Numbered from the stretch's first letter, positions 1-6,183 are shown. The stretch is 7,240 nucleotides of DNA from Deltaproteobacteria bacterium (GCA_016935935.1 JAFGPZ010000251.1:1-7240), one strand, 5' to 3'. Notes: generated by a model from the sequence alone, not told the origin. Numbers and translations: made by a program.

Positions 1-18
1 ATGGAAATTCAGATAGTC

Positions 19-80
19 TATTGTCTCCGCCTATTGTCCGGAAACTCTATTTGTCGCTACAGGTAAGAATAATTGTCGCT
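19..80. repeat. Cluster of four TTGTC direct repeats
   Basis: TTGTC occurs at 21-25, 34-38, 51-55 and 73-77, with start-to-start spacings of 13, 17 and 22 bases. The first two copies share CTATTGTC and the last two share TTGTCGCT. Short, irregularly spaced direct repeats of this kind are known from transposase-binding ends of Tn7/Tn5053-type elements. Assignment to such an element is inference only, because no element end or target duplication can be defined here. Confidence 0.4.
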
Positions 81-135
81 GGTCAGTTGCCGGTTTCTTG
101 GTTCTCTGTTCTTCAATACATTCCATTCCGGACCC

Positions 136-165
136 ATTGGACTGTCTATCTTTTGACAGTTCAAT
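136..165. repeat. Inverted repeat, 11-bp arms, 8-base loop
   Basis: The left arm ATTGGACTGTC (136-146) and right arm GACAGTTCAAT (155-165) pair over 11 positions, ten Watson-Crick and one G-T, around the loop TATCTTTT. No T-run follows on the plus strand, so a classical rho-independent terminator is not supported. An operator, an element-end structure or a structured RNA are the alternatives. Confidence 0.5.
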
Positions 166-216
166 CCCACTTAAATTCTTTCCCATTTTAACATTTCCCA
201 CTTTTTTCTCCCCAGA

Positions 217-234
217 GTGCCATACAGGTGGCAC
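217..234. repeat. Perfect inverted repeat, 6-bp arms
   Basis: GTGCCA (217-222) and TGGCAC (229-234) are perfect inverse complements around the loop TACAGG. A related sequence at 392-410 inside the small Ada-like gene matches 16 of 19 bases but has lost the perfect symmetry. The repeat lies about 85 bases upstream of that gene and could be a regulator site; this is not proven. Confidence 0.4.
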
Positions 235-318
235 AGGGGGATAGAATTTTCTGGATTTTTACTCTGGGGCAGCTTCAGGTAGAATTGATTCTTTCAATGC
301 TGAAAAAGGGGATTGCTC

Positions 319-552
319 ATGGAACCAGGGAATTCTTCCATCAAGAGAAAATACGATGCTCCTTTGTTTGGAGCCAGGTATTGCGGGGATCGTGCCACAC
401 AGGTGGTGCATGATATGGACAACGCACACTCCAATTGCCGCATAGAAGAGATTCTTAGTGCTGGTATGGCGGTTCCGTTTCAGAGTGTTACGGTGGCTCA
501 TATCCAGGGATATAGAAATTGCGGGGAATGTATGGGGGGCACTGGCATTTGA
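319..552 (+). CDS. Small Ada-like zinc-binding protein, putative
   Basis: This is a 77-residue protein of unknown function. The start is ATG 319, because AAGGGGA (306-312) lies six bases upstream; an in-frame TTG at 313 is too close to that site. The visible signature is H37-x2-C40-x27-C68-x2-C71, with GYRNCGEC at 64-71 and an AVPFQS stretch at 51-56. This resembles the metal-binding domain of Ada and the small zinc ribbons attached to some nucleases, where a C-x(26)-C-x2-C arrangement ends in a GYRPC-like motif. C22, H31 and H37 are further possible ligands. No methyltransferase or nuclease domain is attached, so a stand-alone structural or DNA-binding role is possible. It lies about 210 bases upstream of mod and is probably not in the same operon. 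An antisense frame over the same bases has no such signature. Confidence 0.55.
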   Translation: MEPGNSSIKRKYDAPLFGARYCGDRATQVVHDMDNAHSNCRIEEILSAGMAVPFQSVTVAHIQGYRNCGECMGGTGI

Positions 553-603
553 TGCCATAGGGGAGAGGGATATCTGGGTTATACCAACATCTTTGGTTCC
601 GGC

Positions 604-632
604 TTGCTATGAAGAAAAAGCCATTGTATAAA
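604..632 (+). promoter_or_regulatory. Candidate sigma-70-type promoter for mod-res
   Basis: TTGCTA (604-609) is separated by exactly 17 bases from TATAAA (627-632). Each differs from the consensus -35 and -10 boxes by one or two bases. Transcription would start near 639 and leave a leader of about 120 bases before mod. It is the best-spaced pair I found between the small upstream gene and mod. It is predicted from sequence only. Confidence 0.35.
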
Positions 633-647
633 ATATCTGCTCTAATG

Positions 648-658
648 GACAATTTGTC
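648..658. promoter_or_regulatory. Palindrome GACAA-T-TTGTC, possible operator
   Basis: GACAATTTGTC is a perfect 11-base palindrome with one central base. It lies just downstream of the predicted mod transcription start, a usual place for a repressor site. Its half-site TTGTC is the same word that is repeated four times at the left end of the window. Whether the two are related is unknown. Confidence 0.35.
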
Positions 659-678
659 GGAGATTTGCAGGAGGCATT

Positions 679-755
679 ATGCCGCGATACTCACTGAAAC
701 GATGACTGACTTCATGGAATTTTCAATAACAATAAAAGCCCAATTCACAGGATGA
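679..755 (+). other. Two tiny overlapping leader frames before mod
   Basis: A full AGGAGG (669-674) lies four bases before ATG 679, which opens an 8-codon frame (MPRYSLKR) ending at TGA 703-705. That stop overlaps ATG 702 in an ATGA junction. The second frame is 17 codons long and ends at TGA 753-755, inside the mod ribosome binding region. The layout would allow translational coupling into mod. It could equally be chance or the residue of a degraded gene. Confidence 0.25.
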
Positions 756-761
756 GGTTTT

Positions 762-1121
762 ATGGCGAAGATTGAACTGACGGAGACGGAAAAGCGGGAG
801 ATACTCGAATGTCTTGAGGAGGGCAAGCCGCTGGCCGACAAGTTCCGGTTTCTGTTGTTCGGTGATAAGCGGGAGGTCGAACTTGTCTGGAACGGAAAGA
901 CAAGCGAGGTGTGTAATGTAGTTCTGCCGTTTCAAGTAATCGAGCAGGTAGATGAACCGCGGGGGGAAAAGAAGAAATCAAGCCAACAGGGGATGCTGTT
1001 TGATCTGGATGGGAGGGGGAGGCAGCTTAAGGGGTGGACGAATAAACTCATCTGGGGGGATAACAAGCTGATCCTGTCGAGTCTGAAGAACGGACCGATG
1101 CGGGAGGAAATCGAAAAGTAA
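762..1121 (+). CDS. Mod N-terminal fragment (119 aa)
   Basis: This is the 5' piece of the interrupted methyltransferase. The start ATG 762 is supported by AGGATGAGG at 749-757. The fragment holds the helical N-terminal region (MAKIELTETEKREILECLEE), a beta-rich stretch at about 27-60, a charged linker rich in Lys and Glu, and the conserved lead-in to the catalytic core, NKLIWGDNKLILSSL, near 93-107. It ends at TAA 1119-1121 just before the core strand [10 protein letters not shown]. On its own it has neither the catalytic nor the AdoMet-binding motif, so it should have no methyltransferase activity. Confidence 0.8.
   Translation: MAKIELTETEKREILECLEEGKPLADKFRFLLFGDKREVELVWNGKTSEVCNVVLPFQVIEQVDEPRGEKKKSSQQGMLFDLDGRGRQLKGWTNKLIWGDNKLILSSLKNGPMREEIEK
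1119..1121 (+). other. In-frame nonsense codon in mod
   Basis: TAA interrupts mod between EEIEK and [12 protein letters not shown], with no change of reading frame. Related methyltransferases have a sense codon here in the run-up to the DPPF strand. A single C-to-T change from CAA would create it. TAA also ends mod, res and the entericidin-like gene, so reassignment of TAA is excluded. Confidence 0.85.
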
Positions 1122-1160
1122 GGGGGAATCAAGCTGATTTATATCGACCCACCGTTTGAC

Positions 1161-3011
1161 GTGGGGGCGGATTTTTCAATGGATATTGAAATCGGGGATG
1201 AGACCTTTCATAAGGAACCCAATATCCTTGAAGAGATTGCTTACCGAGATACGTGGGGCAGGGGTGCGGATTCATTCATTGCAATGATTTATGAACGGTT
1301 ATCTCTGATGCGCGACCTGTTGGCTGACGACGGTAGTATTTATGTGCATTGTGATTGGAGAATGGAGGCATACATTAGAGGTGTACTTGAAGAGGTTTAT
1401 GGCAAAGATAACTTCATGAATACAATTATTTGGCAACGTGATTCAGCAGCAAAAGGTGCAAAAAAAACCTCAAGGCAATGGTCCAGAGAGGGTGATACGA
1501 TTGTTGCCTTTCGAAAAACTGAAAAAGCAATCTATAACACCGTATATAAGGAAGAACTTACTGATACCCAATTACGAGAATACATGTATGAAGATCCTGA
1601 TGGAAGAAAATTTAAAAAAGTCACTCTTGGAGACTACTCCGAAGAGTCCATTCAAAAATTCCGAGAACAGAACTTAATTTATAAAACTAATTCGGGACGT
1701 GAATACAAAAAATATTATTTAGATGAAGCCAAATTTGCTATTGGATCTATATGGACTGACATAGTAAATCTTTCAAAGGGACAACATGAGCAGTTGGGTT
1801 ATCCTACCCAAAAACCTGAAGCTTTGTTAGAACGGATCATGAAGGCGTCATGTAATGAAGGTGATCTTGTAGTGGACTTTTTTGCGGGTAGCGGAACGAC
1901 GGCGTCGGTGGCAGAGAAGTTAGGGCGTAAGTGGATTGTCAGTGATTTGGGGAAGTTTGCGATTCATACGACTCGTAAGCGGATGATTCAGGTTCAGAGA
2001 CAATTAAAGCAGGAGGGAAAAGACTACCGGGCATTTGAAATCCTTAATTTGGGAAAATACGAGCGGCAGCACTATATCGGTGTGAACGTTAATCTGAGAG
2101 AAGAACAGCAAGCAAAGCAGTTACAGGAAAAGGAACGAAACTTTGCGGAATTGATTCTTCACGCGTATCGTGCGGAAAAGGTTGAGAATTTCAAGTGTTT
2201 TCACGGCAAGAAAGCCGGACGACTGGTGGCGGTAGGTCCGATCAATCTGCCGGTCACAAGGCTGTATGTGGAGGAGCTTATTCTCGAATGCCGCCAAAAG
2301 CATATCACACGGGCGGATGTGCTGGCGTTTGAGTTTGAGATGGGACTGTTTCCCAATATTCTGGATGAGGCCAGGGCCAAGGGGATCGACCTGGCCATGA
2401 AGTACATCCCTCGGGAAGTGTTCGATAAGCGGGCTGTCGAAAAGGATGAGGTGGTTTTCCATGATGTTTCCTATATCGAGGTAACGCCGCGATACAATGG
2501 AAACAAGATTGCGGTGGAACTGACGGACTTTTCGGTGTTCTACTCACAGGATACCGTAAAGAATGCGGCAGCGGCTTTGAGAAACGGCAAGACAAAAATT
2601 GTCGTAGAGAACGGCAAGATTATCAAGGTAACCAAGAGCAAGATCGGCGAGGTAACGAAAGAAGTCCTGACCAAACATTGGACGGACTGGATTGATTATT
2701 GGAGCGTGGATTTTGACTTTGAGAGCAAACGAGAGATTATCCGGGTCAGGAAGGAACTGAATCCGGATGCACAGGGGAGGCTGGAGGGGATGGAGGATTC
2801 GCAAAAGAATCTGGAAATGTGGGAGGAGGTCTGGACGGGCGATTTTGTTTTCGAGAACGAATGGCAGAGCTTTCGGACAAAGAAGGACAGGACGCTGGAA
2901 CTGAAAAGCGCAGAATATGAGTACGAAAAGGGCAAGCGATACAAGATAGCCGTCAAGGTCGTAGATATATTCGGTAACGATACCATGAAGATAATCGAGG
3001 TGGGGGTCTAA
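1161..3011 (+). CDS. Mod C-terminal fragment: target recognition, AdoMet motif, C-terminal extension
   Basis: This is the 616-residue open frame after the stop, taken from the first canonical start codon, GTG 1161. That GTG has no ribosome binding site and falls immediately after DPPFD, so the product would lack catalytic motif IV. In fragment numbering it contains the motif V-VIII region (30-93), an A+T-rich target recognition region (about 87-213), YPTQKP (214-219), [11 protein letters not shown] (237-247) and the VSDLGKFA strand (260-267). A C-terminal extension of about 310 residues follows, ending in a beta-rich segment ([18 protein letters not shown]). G+C falls to about 33% in 1501-1800 against about 55% just after. 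A start at CTG 1134 or ATT 1137 after AGGGGGA (1121-1127) would keep DPPF, but neither is a usual initiator. Confidence 0.8.
   Translation: MGADFSMDIEIGDETFHKEPNILEEIAYRDTWGRGADSFIAMIYERLSLMRDLLADDGSIYVHCDWRMEAYIRGVLEEVYGKDNFMNTIIWQRDSAAKGAKKTSRQWSREGDTIVAFRKTEKAIYNTVYKEELTDTQLREYMYEDPDGRKFKKVTLGDYSEESIQKFREQNLIYKTNSGREYKKYYLDEAKFAIGSIWTDIVNLSKGQHEQLGYPTQKPEALLERIMKASCNEGDLVVDFFAGSGTTASVAEKLGRKWIVSDLGKFAIHTTRKRMIQVQRQLKQEGKDYRAFEILNLGKYERQHYIGVNVNLREEQQAKQLQEKERNFAELILHAYRAEKVENFKCFHGKKAGRLVAVGPINLPVTRLYVEELILECRQKHITRADVLAFEFEMGLFPNILDEARAKGIDLAMKYIPREVFDKRAVEKDEVVFHDVSYIEVTPRYNGNKIAVELTDFSVFYSQDTVKNAAAALRNGKTKIVVENGKIIKVTKSKIGEVTKEVLTKHWTDWIDYWSVDFDFESKREIIRVRKELNPDAQGRLEGMEDSQKNLEMWEEVWTGDFVFENEWQSFRTKKDRTLELKSAEYEYEKGKRYKIAVKVVDIFGNDTMKIIEVGV
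1381..1860 (+). other. A+T-rich target recognition module within mod
   Basis: By hand count G+C is 35% at 1381-1440, 45% at 1441-1500 and about 33% over 1501-1800. It is 52% at 1021-1080, 55% at 1861-1920 and 57% at 2221-2280. The low block matches the part of a beta-class type III Mod between motif VIII and motif X, which sets the DNA target. Recombinational exchange of this domain between mod alleles is known. The foreign composition here suggests such an exchange. Confidence 0.6.
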
Positions 3012-3013
3012 TA

Positions 3014-5701
3014 ATGGCTATCCACAAGGATTTTCCGAGTTCCCCGTTTGAGGTACTTAATCCCAAGACACGATGGTTTCCAGCGGATGAGGCACTTCGA
3101 GAAACCTCCTATGAGAAACTGCTTCCCCCACTGGTGCACAAACTCAGAGAGCAGGTTTTCGGATGGAGGGCGGGCGGTTATTTGGGGGCCAGTGAGACCA
3201 GCAAGGCGTTATTACGATGGTGGTTTGACAGGCGGCATGTCCGACCGAAGGCGGATGGGGAGGATTTTGAGTTCAAGTACTATTACGCCCAGCGGGAAGC
3301 GGTGGAAACGATCATTTATCTTTATGATACGGTCAAGGTGAAAGATAAGTATGATATGATCCGCTTCGATTCGAGCGGGGCAGTTTCCGCGGGGATGTTT
3401 GAGGAAGACTGGCGGCGGTTTGTAATAAAAATGGCGACAGGGAGCGGCAAGACCAAAGTACTGAGCCTTATCCTGACGTGGTGCTATTTTCACAAGCTGT
3501 ATGAGGAAGGTTCCGATTTGGCCAGAAACTTTCTGGTGATTGCCCCGAATATCATTGTGCTGGACAGGCTGAGGATGGACTTTGACGGATTAAAAATATT
3601 CTATCACGATCCGGTATTGCCAGACAATGGGTATGAGGGCAGGAATTGGCGGGATGATTTTCAACTGAAGCTTCATATTCAGGATGAAGTCAATATCACC
3701 CATCCAATCGGAAATATCTTCCTTACGAATATTCATCGGGTCTATGACAGCAACAACGTAGAACCTTCCTTCAATGACGATGATACCATGAGCTACTTTT
3801 TGGGGAATCGCTGGACGGGAGCTACAACAGACTCGAAAATCGACCTGGGGGAGATTGTTCGCAGTATCGACGAACTTGTGATTTTGAACGATGAGGCGCA
3901 CCATATCCATGACAGCCGCCTTGCGTGGTTTAAGTCGATTCAGGATATTCACAATAAGCTCAAACAGAAAGAGAAATACCTGTCATTACAGGTGGACGTT
4001 ACGGCGACGCCCAAGCACGACAGCGGGGCGATTTTTCCGCAGACCGTCAGCGACTATCCTCTGGTGGAGGCAATCTGGCAGAATGTAGTCAAGCACCCGG
4101 TACTGCCGGATGGTCCGAGCCGGGCAAAATTGAGTGAAACACAAAGCCTGAAATACGTCGAACGATACGCTGATTACATTCATCTAGGCGTTGAGGAATG
4201 GCGAAAGGCTTATGCCGAGCATGAAAAGCTGGGTAAAAAAGCGGTGCTGTTTGTGATGACCGATGTAACGGACAGTTGCGATGAGGTGGCCGAATATCTT
4301 GAGGGGATGTACCCTGAGTTAAAAGGAGCGGTGCTGACGATTCATACCAACAGAAGCGGCGATATCCTTGAATCAGCCACATCCGGCAAGAAAAAGGAGG
4401 AACTTGATATCCTGCGGGCGCAGGCCAATGCGATAGACGGTTGGGATAGTCCGTTTAAGGCGGTTGTGTCGGTCCTGATGCTCAAAGAAGGGTGGGATGT
4501 ACGGAATGTAACGACGATTGTGGGATTGCGGGCATATACCGCTCCAAGCAATATCCTGCCAGAACAGACTCTGGGGCGTGGCTTGCGAAGGATGTATCTG
4601 GGCCAAGATGCAAAAGAGAAAGTGAGCGTCGTCGGGACAGAAGCGTTTATGGATTTTGTCGAGTCCATCCAATCCGAAGGTGTCGAGCTTGAGCGTGTCA
4701 GCATGGGGCATGGAACTGGCGGCAAAGTACCCATGATAATCGAGGTGGATAACGAAAACGTCAAGAAGGATATTGATGCTCTGGATATCGACGTGCCGGT
4801 ACTTACGGCCCGGACCATGCGAGAGTATAAGAAACTGGAAGAAATTGATGTAGGGCAATTTAGTTTCAACAGGGTTTCATATAAGCAATTCACCGAGGAA
4901 GAGCAGCGAGAGATTATTTTTATGGACATTACGACGGATGAATTCTCGCACAAAACGTTGCTGGATTCGATTCAGGTAAATGACTATAGGAGTGTTATTG
5001 GCTTTTTTGCTCAGGCAATTATGAAAGAATTACGGCTTATCAGCGGTTATGACATTCTCTATGGGAAGATCAAACAATTTGTGGCAGAGTATTTGTTCGG
5101 CCAGACGATTGATCTGGAAAGCCGCAATACGCTCCGTAATCTGTCTGAGGTGCAGGCAAAAAAGACGATTTTCGAGGTGTTTAAAAATGCCATCAATGAA
5201 CTTACCATTGTCGATAAGGGATCGGCGGAGATTAAGGATTATATCAAGCTTAAGAAGGTTAGGCCCTTCACGGTGATGGATCAGGCGTATGTCATTCCGA
5301 AGAAGAGTGTATTCAATAAAATTGTGGGTGACAGTCATTTGGAACTTGAGTTTTCATCGTTTCTTGACGGTTGTAATGATATTCTATCCTACGCAAAGAA
5401 TTATTTCGCAGTAAATCTGCGGATCGATTATGTAAATGCTGACGGAAATATCTCGAATTATTATCCGGATTTCATCGTAAAAACAGCGCAGGATGCAATC
5501 TATATCGTGGAGACGAAAGGGCTGGAGGATTTGGATGTGCCGTTGAAAATCGAGCGACTGAAACAATGGTGCCAGGACGTAAACACGGCTCAATCAGTTA
5601 TCCGTTTTGATTTCGTCTATGTGGATGAAGAGGGTTTTAATAAATACAAACCCAAATCATTTGGAGATTTGGTCGAGTGTTTCAGGGAATATAAGGATTA
5701 A
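3014..5701 (+). CDS. res: Type III-like restriction subunit: DEAH helicase plus PD-(D/E)XK nuclease
   Basis: This is an intact 895-residue restriction subunit. Superfamily 2 helicase motifs occur in order: MATGSGKT at 140-147 (Walker A), NDEAHH at 292-297 (DEAH box), TATP at 330-333 (motif III), KEGWDVRNV at 491-499 (motif V) and QTLGRGLRR at 518-526 (motif VI). The C-terminus carries a PD-(D/E)XK nuclease: YYPDF with D819, then IVETKG with E833 and K835. Glu777 or Glu779 is a possible extra active-site residue. In the family, Res uses ATP to translocate or switch on DNA and cuts only together with Mod. ATG 3014 follows the mod stop by two bases, with GAGGTGGG (2998-3005) as ribosome binding site, so the two are co-transcribed and probably coupled. 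No frameshift or lost catalytic residue is seen, although mod is interrupted. Confidence 0.92.
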   Translation: MAIHKDFPSSPFEVLNPKTRWFPADEALRETSYEKLLPPLVHKLREQVFGWRAGGYLGASETSKALLRWWFDRRHVRPKADGEDFEFKYYYAQREAVETIIYLYDTVKVKDKYDMIRFDSSGAVSAGMFEEDWRRFVIKMATGSGKTKVLSLILTWCYFHKLYEEGSDLARNFLVIAPNIIVLDRLRMDFDGLKIFYHDPVLPDNGYEGRNWRDDFQLKLHIQDEVNITHPIGNIFLTNIHRVYDSNNVEPSFNDDDTMSYFLGNRWTGATTDSKIDLGEIVRSIDELVILNDEAHHIHDSRLAWFKSIQDIHNKLKQKEKYLSLQVDVTATPKHDSGAIFPQTVSDYPLVEAIWQNVVKHPVLPDGPSRAKLSETQSLKYVERYADYIHLGVEEWRKAYAEHEKLGKKAVLFVMTDVTDSCDEVAEYLEGMYPELKGAVLTIHTNRSGDILESATSGKKKEELDILRAQANAIDGWDSPFKAVVSVLMLKEGWDVRNVTTIVGLRAYTAPSNILPEQTLGRGLRRMYLGQDAKEKVSVVGTEAFMDFVESIQSEGVELERVSMGHGTGGKVPMIIEVDNENVKKDIDALDIDVPVLTARTMREYKKLEEIDVGQFSFNRVSYKQFTEEEQREIIFMDITTDEFSHKTLLDSIQVNDYRSVIGFFAQAIMKELRLISGYDILYGKIKQFVAEYLFGQTIDLESRNTLRNLSEVQAKKTIFEVFKNAINELTIVDKGSAEIKDYIKLKKVRPFTVMDQAYVIPKKSVFNKIVGDSHLELEFSSFLDGCNDILSYAKNYFAVNLRIDYVNADGNISNYYPDFIVKTAQDAIYIVETKGLEDLDVPLKIERLKQWCQDVNTAQSVIRFDFVYVDEEGFNKYKPKSFGDLVECFREYKD

Positions 5702-5853
5702 ATTCTGCCATAATAACAAAGCTCTACCCCACTGTGGAATATGAATTGGGAGAGGAATGTGAAGTTCAGGGGCACAGAATCCTGTTCCGAACCATCAATC
5801 TGAACCAGGAATGGAGAGCCATTCATGAGGATTTGTTAAAGTTGATTAATTGA
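5695..5853 (+). pseudogene. 3' remnant of an unidentified gene after res
   Basis: A frame open from 5695 to TGA 5851-5853 reads like real protein sequence. Its second half is FRTINLNQEWRAIHEDLLKLIN, which looks like the helical end of a folded domain. It has no ATG and no ribosome binding site. The only usable start is GTG 5734, which would leave about 39 residues. It overlaps the last codons of res in another frame. I read it as the surviving C-terminal end of a third gene of the cluster, truncated by a deletion that now abuts res. The parent family is not recognised. A short functional peptide from GTG cannot be excluded. Confidence 0.4.
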
Positions 5854-5861
5854 GAAATAAT
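5833..5861 (+). promoter_or_regulatory. Candidate promoter for the entericidin-like gene
   Basis: TTGTTA (5833-5838) and AATAAT (5856-5861) are separated by 17 bases. The -10 box matches consensus at five of six bases and the -35 box at four of six. Transcription would start near 5868, about 20 bases before the gene. This suggests that the lipoprotein is expressed separately from res. Confidence 0.4.
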
Positions 5862-5888
5862 ACACGACAATCGTAAGGGGAAACTGAA

Positions 5889-6029
5889 ATGAATAAAATT
5901 ACAAAATGGCTTTGTATGGCTATTGCAATTCTGACCATCGCAATAAGTGCCATCGGCTGTAATACTCTGGAAGGAGCAGGAAAAGACCTCGAAAAAGCTG
6001 GCGAAAATATACAGGATGCTGCTGATTAA
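5889..6029 (+). CDS. Entericidin-like small lipoprotein (46 aa)
   Basis: This 46-residue protein is too short for most gene finders. It has a basic start (MNKITK), a hydrophobic segment (about 7-22) and a lipobox ending SAIGC, with C24 as the predicted lipidated residue. The -3 position is Ala instead of the commoner Leu. The mature part is 23 residues, C24-NTLEGAGKDLEKAGENIQ and on, which can form an amphipathic helix. This is the pattern of the entericidin EcnA/EcnB family (GCNT..G.G.D..KAGE.I..AA), envelope lipoproteins linked to a bacteriolytic and antidote pair in enteric bacteria. AAGGGGA (5875-5881) lies seven bases before ATG 5889. Only one entericidin-like gene is visible, so a toxin/antidote pair is not shown here. 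Confidence 0.8.
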   Translation: MNKITKWLCMAIAILTIAISAIGCNTLEGAGKDLEKAGENIQDAAD

Positions 6030-6091
6030 TACAAGATAGGAACCTGTTCGTCTATAATTCTTTTTCAGGTGATCCTGTTCCAACTCAGTTT

Positions 6092-6139
6092 AACCATGGT
6101 TCATATTGGAAATTCTTTTCCAAGGTGATTATCGGATAA
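6092..6139. repeat. Cluster of three short palindromes before the nuclease-type gene
   Basis: AACCATGGTT (6092-6101), TTGGAAATTCTTTTCCAA (6106-6123; 7-bp arms, 4-base loop) and TTATCGGATAA (6129-6139) lie within 48 bases. None is followed by a T-run, so terminator function is not supported. They lie 45 to 92 bases upstream of the next start codon and could be operator sites. Confidence 0.35.
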
Positions 6140-6183
6140 ACCAAATACGAATATTTAATTTTATGGGAGCAGTAGGATTATAA

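Larger units (their letters stand above)
1..318. other. Gene-free left flank
   Basis: No convincing gene lies here. Short frames exist on both strands, including a 67-codon GTG-start frame on the minus strand (31-234). None shows a recognisable motif or a good ribosome binding site. The minus-strand frame also runs through the repeats and a hairpin, which argues against coding. What the stretch does hold is four TTGTC motifs in the first 80 bases, an 11-bp-arm inverted repeat at 136-165 and a 6-bp-arm inverted repeat at 217-234. It may be the edge of a mobile element or a regulatory region. No transposase is visible in the window. Confidence 0.5.
762..3011 (+). pseudogene. mod: Type III-like adenine DNA methyltransferase (Mod), interrupted by TAA
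   Basis: Read through one stop, this is a single 749-codon gene for a beta-class N6-adenine methyltransferase, the recognition and modification subunit of a type III-like system. Motif order in full-length numbering is the lead-in NKLIWGDNKLILSSL, DPPF at 129-132 (motif IV, catalysis), a target recognition region at roughly 220-345, YPTQKP at 347-352 (motif X) and FAGSGTT at 374-380 (motif I, AdoMet binding). A long C-terminal extension follows. The in-frame TAA is codon 120. The frame is identical on both sides, so this is a base substitution and not an indel. CAA (Gln) to TAA is the simplest path. Res follows after two bases. Active enzyme is not expected unless translation restarts or the stop is a sequencing error or population variant. 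Confidence 0.85.

Noticed and set aside
153..158. Perfect TTGACA hexamer as a -35 box
   Set aside because: No acceptable -10 box at 16-18 bases; the hexamer overlaps the right arm of the inverted repeat.
31..234. Minus-strand 67-codon frame
   Set aside because: GTG start without a clear ribosome binding site and no recognisable motif; it runs through the TTGTC repeats and the 136-165 hairpin. Kept only as a remark in the flank entry.
228..413. Plus-strand 61-codon frame
   Set aside because: Overlaps the Ada-like gene in another frame, has no motif of its own and no ribosome binding site fitting its start.
259..558. Minus-strand 99-codon frame
   Set aside because: Antisense to the Ada-like gene. 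The plus strand has the cysteine signature and a well-placed ribosome binding site, the minus strand does not.
1119..1121. TAA read as an amino acid (alternative genetic code)
   Set aside because: TAA closes mod, res and the entericidin-like gene at sensible family lengths, so it acts as a normal stop.
1054..1126. Phase variation of mod through G-runs
   Set aside because: Runs of six and five G exist, but the frame is the same on both sides of the stop, so slippage would not restore the gene; a substitution is required.
4342..4953. Long minus-strand frame (203 codons) opposite res, with smaller antisense frames in res and mod
   Set aside because: The sense strand carries conserved helicase motifs across the region, so the antisense frames are by-products of codon bias; low-complexity Ser/Thr-rich composition supports this.
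6030..6090. Terminator after the entericidin-like gene
   Set aside because: Only a 5-bp ACCTG/CAGGT pairing with a 19-base loop containing the T-run; this is not a credible rho-independent terminator.
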